A stretch of 64,000 bases of DNA, from positions 2,294,001 through 2,358,000 of the forward strand of contig NZ_CP028324.1 of assembly GCF_003028855.1 (NCBI RefSeq), in the 5' to 3' direction. The first letter of the stretch is position 1. Every line of letters begins with the position of its first letter. This document shows positions 55,689-64,000 of this stretch, piece after piece. Source of the stretch: Pseudoduganella armeniaca. Lineage in GTDB: Bacteria > Pseudomonadota > Gammaproteobacteria > Burkholderiales > Burkholderiaceae_D. A program made the translations under genes and the position numbers. Under the pieces are notes generated by a model, which had not been told where the DNA came from, did not search any database, and was given only the letters and a program-made list of their open reading frames with translations.

Positions 55689-56995
55689 GCCTTACTGGTG
55701 TGATGGCGGCGCCGCCAGACCCGCGCGGCGCGGGCCTTCAGCGTTGCCGCGCCGGCCGCGTCGCCATGCTGGCCGGCCAGCAGCGCCAGGTGGCACAGCG
55801 CATCGTAATGGTCCGGCTGCAGGTAGATGCAGCGGCGCAGGTGCTGCTCGGCCTGGTCCGGCCGGGCCCCCTCGGTCAACAGTCCCAGCAGGAACCACGC
55901 CTCGGCGTTGTCCGGCTGTTGCGCCAGCACGGCGCGGCAGGCCGCCTGGGCTTCTTCCGGACGGCCCTGGTCGGCCAGCAGGCGGGCTTGCGCCAGGTCG
56001 GCCGTCGGTGCCAGCGCCGCGATCGTCGGCGCGGGCGGCGGCGGCACCGCCGTGGCCGGTGCCGCCACGGGCATCGTGACGGGCATCTTGACCGGTGGGC
56101 GCGCCTTCGGCCGGGCCGGCGCAGCGGCGGGCGCTGCGACCTTCGGCGCTCGCGCGCTCGCGCTGTCGCTGCGCGGCAGCGGCAGGCTGGCCCAGATCGG
56201 CGCTTGGTCCATTCCGTCCGGCCCATCCGGCGCGGCGGCCTTGCGCAGCGCGAACGCCTGCCGGTAGGGCAGGGCGGTAAAGCCGTTGCGGGTGAACGAC
56301 GGCACCTCGGCATACCCTGCCAGCATGACGCCGTCGTCGGCCAGCAGGGCAGCAAGGCGGGCGATGGCCGCGGCCGTCGTCTCGGCGTCGAAGTAGATCA
56401 GCAGGTTGCGGCAGAAGATCACGTCGTAGGTACGCGGCGCGGCGATATCGCTGGTCAGCAGGTTACCCTGGCGGAAGCGCACGCGTCGGCGCAGGCCCGC
56501 GTCGATGATGTACTCGTCGTCGCCCAGCGGGGCGAAGTGGCGGTCGCGAAACGACAGGTCCTTGCCGCGAAAGGCGTTGCGGCCGAACACGCCCGCTTCG
56601 GCGCGGGCGATGCACGCGGCCGACAGGTCGATGGCATCGATGGCGAAGGCCGTCAGCGCGACCCCGGCGTCGGCCAGCGCCATCGCCAGCGAATACGGCT
56701 CCTCGCCGCCGGCGCAGGGGATCGACAGCAGGCGTACCAGCCGCGCGCCGGCGGCCAGGCGGGCCTTGGCGAACGCGGTGGCGACGGCGAAGCCCTGCGC
56801 GTCGCGGAACAGCCACGATTCGGGCACCACCACCAGTTCGATCAACGCCGCCAGCTCATCCTGCGTCAGCTGCGCCTGATAGGCCTGCTGGTCGGTTGCG
56901 CCGAGCGCTTCCATGCGCTGGCGCACGGCCCGCTCGACCGTCGCGCGCGACAGGTTCAGGCCCGTGGCCTGGCGCAGCAGCGCCAGCGCCTTCAT
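55685..56995 (-). CDS. wspC: WspC: CheR-type methyltransferase with TPR tail
   Basis: Methylates WspA; 436 residues. The N-terminal CheR part has ESWLFRD, the SAM site SIPCAGGEEPYSLAM and DVIFCRNLLIYFD. A Pro/Ala-rich linker (about 275-335) leads to a C-terminal TPR region (about 336-425: ARLLADQGRPEEAQAACRAV, HLRRCIYLQPDHYDALCHLA). CheR proteins with TPR tails are characteristic of the Wsp class. The start overlaps the wspB stop by 4 bp. Confidence 0.94.
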   Translation of the reverse strand: MKALALLRQATGLNLSRATVERAVRQRMEALGATDQQAYQAQLTQDELAALIELVVVPESWLFRDAQGFAVATAFAKARLAAGARLVRLLSIPCAGGEEPYSLAMALADAGVALTAFAIDAIDLSAACIARAEAGVFGRNAFRGKDLSFRDRHFAPLGDDEYIIDAGLRRRVRFRQGNLLTSDIAAPRTYDVIFCRNLLIYFDAETTAAAIARLAALLADDGVMLAGYAEVPSFTRNGFTALPYRQAFALRKAAAPDGPDGMDQAPIWASLPLPRSDSASARAPKVAAPAAAPARPKARPPVKMPVTMPVAAPATAVPPPPAPTIAALAPTADLAQARLLADQGRPEEAQAACRAVLAQQPDNAEAWFLLGLLTEGARPDQAEQHLRRCIYLQPDHYDALCHLALLAGQHGDAAGAATLKARAARVWRRRHHTSKA

Positions 56996-57456
56996 GGGAC
57001 GCCAGCCGTCGGCACGGCGGGAAAGAGGACGGCGCGCAGTTCGTCCGGCAGCAGCCGTTCCGGGTGCACCAGCTGCACCAGGCCGTGCGCGTCGCCCGCC
57101 ACCTGGCCCAGGAACGGCGCGGCCTGCACGCCGCTGGCGGCCAGCGCGGGTTCGGCCACGTCCTGCACGCCGACCACGCGCTCGACCAGCAGGCCCAGTG
57201 CCTGCACGCCGCCGTCCTGCCCCGGGTAATCGACCAGCACGATGCGCGTGTCGACCCGGAGCGCGGCCGGCGCCGCGCCGCCGCTGCGCGCCACGTCGAT
57301 CACGGGCACGCTGGCGCCGCGCAGGTCCATCAGGCCGGCTACCGCGGCGGGCGCCAGCGGCACGGCCTTCAGTGCCATCAGCGGCAGCACCTGGCGGATC
57401 ACGCCCAGCGGCAGGCCGTAGCGGTCGGCCCCGATGTGGAACACCAGCAGCTTCAC
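56992..57456 (-). CDS. wspB: WspB: CheW-like coupling protein
   Basis: 154 residues, a single CheW domain: LLVFHIGADRYGLPLGVIRQ, GLMDLRGASVPVIDVA, RIVLVDYPGQDGGVQALGLL. It starts with GTG at 57456, as no in-frame ATG fits, with AGGG ten bases upstream, 22 bp after wspA. It couples the receptor to the WspE kinase. Confidence 0.92.
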   Translation of the reverse strand: MKLLVFHIGADRYGLPLGVIRQVLPLMALKAVPLAPAAVAGLMDLRGASVPVIDVARSGGAAPAALRVDTRIVLVDYPGQDGGVQALGLLVERVVGVQDVAEPALAASGVQAAPFLGQVAGDAHGLVQLVHPERLLPDELRAVLFPAVPTAGVP

Positions 57457-57478
57457 GGCGCGGCCCTCATGCGCTGCC

Positions 57479-59293
57479 TCAGACGGTCACCGCGAACGTG
57501 GCGACGGAGGACTGCAGGTCGCTGGCCGCGTACTGCAGCTGGTGCACCGCCTCGCTGGTGGCCTTCAGCGATTCCACCGTCTGCTGGGTGGCGTCGTTCA
57601 GCTGCATCATCGTCTCCGTGATCTGCTGGGCGCCGACCGACTGCGCCTGCATCCCCTGCAGCACGGCGTCGAACTGCGGCGCCAGCTTCTGCACCTGGTC
57701 CATCACGGTGGACAGCTGGTCCGTCACCCCCCGTACCTCGCCCACGCTGCGGCGGATCTCCTCGGAGAACTTGTCCATGCCCATCACGCTGGCCGACACG
57801 GCCGACTGCATCTCCTTGAGCATCTGCTCGATGTCCCAGGTGGAGACGGAGGTCTGGTCGGCCAGTCGGCGGATCTCGGTGGCGACCACGGAGAAGCCGC
57901 GGCCAGCCTCGCCGGCCTTCTCGGCCTCGATGGCGGCGTTCAGCGACAGGATGTTGGTCTGGTCGGCCACTTTCGTGATGGTGGTCAGCACGCTGTTGAT
58001 ATTGCTGGCTTTTTCCGACAGCGCGGCCAGCTTGGCATTGATCGAGTCGGTGGCCGCGACCATGTTCTGCATGGTCTGGTCCATCCGGCGCAGGTTGCCC
58101 TGCGCCTCGGCGGTGGCGCTGGTGGTGTAGTCGGCCACCGCGGTCGCGCTTTCCATGGTCTTCAACAGCTCGCTGGTGTTGGAGGCGATTTCCTTGGTCG
58201 TGCTGAGCACCTCGACGCTGGTCTGGGCCTGTTCCACGCCGGTCGCTTCCTGCTGCTTGGCCGAGGCGGCGATCTCGGTGGCCGACGTGGTGACCTGGAT
58301 GCCGGCCTTCTGCACGTTGTTGAGCAGGATGCGCAGGTTGTCGAACATGCGCGCCAGGCCGTGCCCCAGCTGGCCGATGGCATCGTCGCCCGTGATCGTC
58401 ACCTTGCCGGTCAGGTCGCCCGATGCCGCCTTCGAGACGACCGCCAGCAGCGCGTCGACCTTGGCGCGCAGCTCGTCGGTACTGGCCCGTTCGCGGGCCT
58501 GGTTGTCCTGCACGGCCTGCGCCATGCGGTTGAATTCCTCCGACACGTTGCCCAGTTCGTCGCGCGAGACGATCTCGGCGCGGGCGCTCTGGTCGCCGGC
58601 GGCGATGCGGCCGACGACGCTGGTCAGGTTCGTCAGCGGCGTCATGATGGCGCGCGTCAGCAGGTAGACGATGGCCATCGACAGGCCGATGCAGACCGCG
58701 CCGCCGGCCGCCAGCAACGTCGTCATGTTGCGCTGCTGCTCGGCGGCGGCCTGCGAGCGCTCTGCCAGCAGCGCGTTCTCGTCGGCGCGCGCCTCGTCCA
58801 GCACCTTGTGCAGGCCGGCGATCAGCGGACTGCCCTGCTGCAGTTGCGGCATCTGGCCAATGGCATCGGCCGCGCCCGGGGTCTTGCCCAGCTCCTGCCG
58901 GCGCGCCACCTGCGGCTCCAGCACGGTGCGGATCCAGCCCTGGATCATGCTGTCGAGCTTGCGGATGCGCTCGGCCTGGGTCGGATTGTCGACGACCTGC
59001 TTTTGCAGGGCCGCGATGCTGGCTGGCAGTTCGGCCAGCTGCTCGCGCACCTTGGCCAGGCGCTGCTGGTCGCCCGTCAGGTAATAGCCGCGCGTTTCCG
59101 ACTGCAGCGACATCAGGTCGATGCTGACGCGGTCGATCGCGTGCAGCACCTGCATCGTGTGGCGGTCCCAGTTGTTGGCCTCGGACAGCCGCGCGAAGTT
59201 CGTGTAAGCCAGCAGCAGGAGCACGAGGATGATCGCGAGGATGGCGCCGAAACCGGCGTACAGTTTGTTCTTGATGCTCAGGTCTTTGATCAT
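57479..59293 (-). CDS. wspA: WspA: surface-sensing methyl-accepting receptor
   Basis: 604 residues: a membrane helix at about 10-32, a mostly helical periplasmic domain (about 33-185, 4HB/CHASE3-like), a second membrane helix (about 188-212), HAMP and a long signalling coiled coil with the conserved hairpin tip EKAGEAGRGFSVVATEIRRL-type sequence near residue 440. The C-terminus ends SSVATFAVTV and has no CheR-binding pentapeptide. ATG at 59293 behind GGAGA; upstream open frame is non-coding. As first gene of a wspABCDEFR set, it should detect surface contact and feed c-di-GMP output through WspR. Confidence 0.93.
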   Translation of the reverse strand: MIKDLSIKNKLYAGFGAILAIILVLLLLAYTNFARLSEANNWDRHTMQVLHAIDRVSIDLMSLQSETRGYYLTGDQQRLAKVREQLAELPASIAALQKQVVDNPTQAERIRKLDSMIQGWIRTVLEPQVARRQELGKTPGAADAIGQMPQLQQGSPLIAGLHKVLDEARADENALLAERSQAAAEQQRNMTTLLAAGGAVCIGLSMAIVYLLTRAIMTPLTNLTSVVGRIAAGDQSARAEIVSRDELGNVSEEFNRMAQAVQDNQARERASTDELRAKVDALLAVVSKAASGDLTGKVTITGDDAIGQLGHGLARMFDNLRILLNNVQKAGIQVTTSATEIAASAKQQEATGVEQAQTSVEVLSTTKEIASNTSELLKTMESATAVADYTTSATAEAQGNLRRMDQTMQNMVAATDSINAKLAALSEKASNINSVLTTITKVADQTNILSLNAAIEAEKAGEAGRGFSVVATEIRRLADQTSVSTWDIEQMLKEMQSAVSASVMGMDKFSEEIRRSVGEVRGVTDQLSTVMDQVQKLAPQFDAVLQGMQAQSVGAQQITETMMQLNDATQQTVESLKATSEAVHQLQYAASDLQSSVATFAVTV

Positions 59294-59394
59294 CGTGTCT
59301 CCGGCTGAGGACGGGTTCGTATCGGTTGCAATGTAACACTTTGCCGTGCCGGCAGCCACTGGCGTCGGGCAGGCGTGCGCCGCGGCGCCGGGCA

Positions 59395-59424
59395 AAGAAA
59401 AAGGGCCGCCAGACGGCAGCCCTT
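59395..59424 (-). terminator. Terminator after argG
   Basis: AAGGGC-c-GCC (59401-59410) pairs with GGC-a-GCCCTT (59415-59424) around AGAC. On the minus strand the stem is followed by TTTCTTTG. It lies 19 bp past the argG stop, between argG and wspA. Confidence 0.82.
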
Positions 59425-59442
59425 CGCTTGCAGCCCGAAAGC

Positions 59443-60675
<1,233 letters not shown>

Positions 60676-60710
60676 TTGCTTTCCAATCTACGCTTTAGTT
60701 TTCGCTTCGT

Positions 60711-61106
60711 TTATTCAGGGTCGTGGCAGACCGCTTCGATATTGTGCCCGTCCGGATCCAGCACGAAGGCCCCGTAGTAATTCGGGTGGTAGTGCGGCCG
60801 CAGTCCCGGCGCGCCGTTGTCGCGCGCGCCCGCCGCCAGCGCCGCCGCGTGGAACGCGTCGACCTGCGCCCGGCTCGTCACGCGGAACGCGATGTGCACC
60901 GAGGCGCCCGCGCTCTTGCCGGCGCTGGCGCTGGAGATCCAGAATTCGGGTTTCGGCGCCACGCCGAAACCGGCGGTATGGAAGGCGCCGGTGATTTCCG
61001 GGCCCAGTTCCATCACCTTGGTAAAGCCCAGCGGCGCCAGCGCCTTCTCGTAGAACGCGCGGCTGTGGGGGAAGTCGGCGACGATAACGCCGGTGTGGTC
61101 GATCAT
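60711..61106 (-). CDS. VOC-family protein (glyoxalase/dioxygenase fold)
   Basis: 131 residues with the N-terminal MIDHTGVIVADFPHSRAFYEKAL (metal ligand His4 position), a central FWISSASAGKSAGASVHIAF and the C-terminal YGAFVLDPDGHNIEAVCHD with the Glu ligand. Substrate unknown. Sitting 22 bp after argF and 35 bp before argG, it is likely part of the arginine operon, though an arginine role is not shown. Confidence 0.9.
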   Translation of the reverse strand: MIDHTGVIVADFPHSRAFYEKALAPLGFTKVMELGPEITGAFHTAGFGVAPKPEFWISSASAGKSAGASVHIAFRVTSRAQVDAFHAAALAAGARDNGAPGLRPHYHPNYYGAFVLDPDGHNIEAVCHDPE

Positions 61107-61128
61107 GACGGTGCTCCGATGGTTCGGT

Positions 61129-62052
61129 TCAGGAAGGAATGCGGCCCAGCAGCAGGTATTCGATCAGGGCCTTCTGGATGTGCAGGCGGTTTTCCGCCTC
61201 GTCCCACACGACCGATTGCGGGCCGTCGATGACCTCGGCCGAGACTTCCTCGCCGCGGTGGGCGGGCAGGCAGTGCATGAACAGCGCGTCCGGCGCGGCG
61301 CGCGCCATCTTGGCGCTATCGACGATCCAGCCGTCGAACGCCTTCAGGCGCGCCGCGTTCTCTTCCTCGTAGCCCATGCTGGTCCACACGTCGGTATTGA
61401 CCAGGTGCGCGCCTGCGCAGGCGTCCGACGGGTTGTCGAACAGCGTGAAACGCTTGGTCGTGACCAGCGACATGTCGATGTCGTAGCCCTTCGGCGTGGA
61501 GACGTTCAGGTGGAAGCCGAACACCTCGGCCGCTTGCAGCCAGGAGTACAGCATGTTGTTGGCGTCGCCCACCCATGCCACCGTCTTGCCCGTGATGGGG
61601 CCGCGGTGCTCGTAGTAGGTGAAGATGTCCGCGAACACCTGGCAGGGGTGGTGTTCGTTGGTCAGGCCGTTGATGACGGGGACGCGCGAATTGGCGGCGA
61701 AGCGCTCGATGATGTCCTGGCCGAACGTGCGCACCATGATGATGTCGCACATGCGCGACATGACCTGGCCCGCATCCTCGACGGGTTCGCCGCGGCCCAG
61801 CTGCGAGTCGCGCGTGTTCAGGTAGATGGCGGCGCCGCCCAGCTGGTGCATGCCGGCTTCGAACGACAGGCGCGTGCGGGTCGAGTTCTTCTCGAACACC
61901 ATCACGAGCGTGCGGTCGATCAGCGGGTGATAGATCTCGTAGTTCTTGAACTTGCGCTTGATGACGTGGGCGCGTTCGATCACGTATTCGTATTCCTCCA
62001 GCGTGAAATCGGAAAACTGGAGGTAGTGCTTGATCGGTTTTTGGATAGACAT
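61129..62052 (-). CDS. argF: Ornithine carbamoyltransferase
   Basis: Makes citrulline from ornithine and carbamoyl phosphate. 307 residues from the ATG at 62052 (MSIQKPIKHYLQF); an in-frame GTG two codons earlier is less likely. The carbamoyl-phosphate site FEKNSTRTRLSFE, the HPCQVFADI block and the ornithine-site HCLPAHRGEEV are all intact. A TATAAT on the minus strand about 50 bp upstream could be its -10 box. Confidence 0.96.
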   Translation of the reverse strand: MSIQKPIKHYLQFSDFTLEEYEYVIERAHVIKRKFKNYEIYHPLIDRTLVMVFEKNSTRTRLSFEAGMHQLGGAAIYLNTRDSQLGRGEPVEDAGQVMSRMCDIIMVRTFGQDIIERFAANSRVPVINGLTNEHHPCQVFADIFTYYEHRGPITGKTVAWVGDANNMLYSWLQAAEVFGFHLNVSTPKGYDIDMSLVTTKRFTLFDNPSDACAGAHLVNTDVWTSMGYEEENAARLKAFDGWIVDSAKMARAAPDALFMHCLPAHRGEEVSAEVIDGPQSVVWDEAENRLHIQKALIEYLLLGRIPS

Positions 62053-62120
62053 GATCACTTCGGTTTTGTGCCGGGGGCACCCCGGGGGCCCAGCTTAGCA
62101 AATCAATTATATGATGTTTT

Positions 62121-64000
<1,880 letters not shown>

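Overview
The window looks like a chromosomal segment of a Betaproteobacterium in the Oxalobacteraceae (Massilia-like). Reasons: high GC coding sequence with strong third-position bias, a 16S-tRNA-Ile-tRNA-Ala-23S-5S operon, a prpBC-acnD-prpF methylcitrate cluster, a CysB-linked assimilatory sulfate cluster with DUF934, DUF2339/DUF3999 and DUF2868/DUF3482 gene pairs, and a classical trimeric porin. Genus assignment is inference. No prophage, insertion sequence, CRISPR array or plasmid function was recognised.

Layout. 1-5.8 kb: propionate degradation (prpB, cut by the window edge, prpC, acnD, prpF), closed by a strong hairpin. 5.9-10 kb: a multi-PAS GGDEF-EAL protein converging on exonuclease III, then a 400-bp AT-rich gap. 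10.4-16.1 kb: two small unknown genes and the DUF2339-DUF3999 envelope pair. 16.2-21.2 kb: pepA divergent from lptF-lptG, a frameshifted cobaltochelatase-like gene and a nitrilase-like hydrolase. 21.4-24.4 kb: an unknown gene, two DUF2382 stress proteins (one frameshifted) and a small membrane protein. 24.6-31.7 kb: cysI-DUF934-cysH-cysD-cysN-cobA on the minus strand, divergent from cysB. 31.7-37 kb: a methyltransferase, a porin, two histidine kinases and a LytTR regulator. 37-42.7 kb: rRNA operon with tandem promoters, boxA sites and long processing stems. 43-50.5 kb: a disordered protein, the DUF2868/GTPase pair, a lipoprotein, a nitronate monooxygenase, yajQ and murB. 50.5-59.3 kb: a complete wspABCDEFR surface-sensing chemosensory operon ending in a diguanylate cyclase. 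59.4-64 kb: argG, a VOC protein, argF and a histidine kinase cut by the window end.

How the parts work together. The cys genes form one pathway: ATP sulfurylase (CysDN), an APS-type reductase (CysH with paired cysteines, no CysC in the locus), sulfite reductase (CysI) and the siroheme methyltransferase CobA, with CysB next door. The wsp genes, the PAS-GGDEF-EAL protein and YajQ are three separate cyclic-di-GMP links within 55 kb.

Two patterns stand out. First, a family of palindromes with conserved ends (GGTGACAGGCACC / GGTGCCTGTCACC), arms that vary but stay complementary, and a one-sided GGGTTC tail sits in six of the seven gaps between convergent genes, always in the same orientation, once supplying the stop codon of a gene. 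Second, four genes between 16 and 25 kb each lack one base in a G or C run, and tRNA-Ala has an anomalous first base. This could be a consensus-quality problem or genuine decay, and should be settled before those genes are called pseudogenes.
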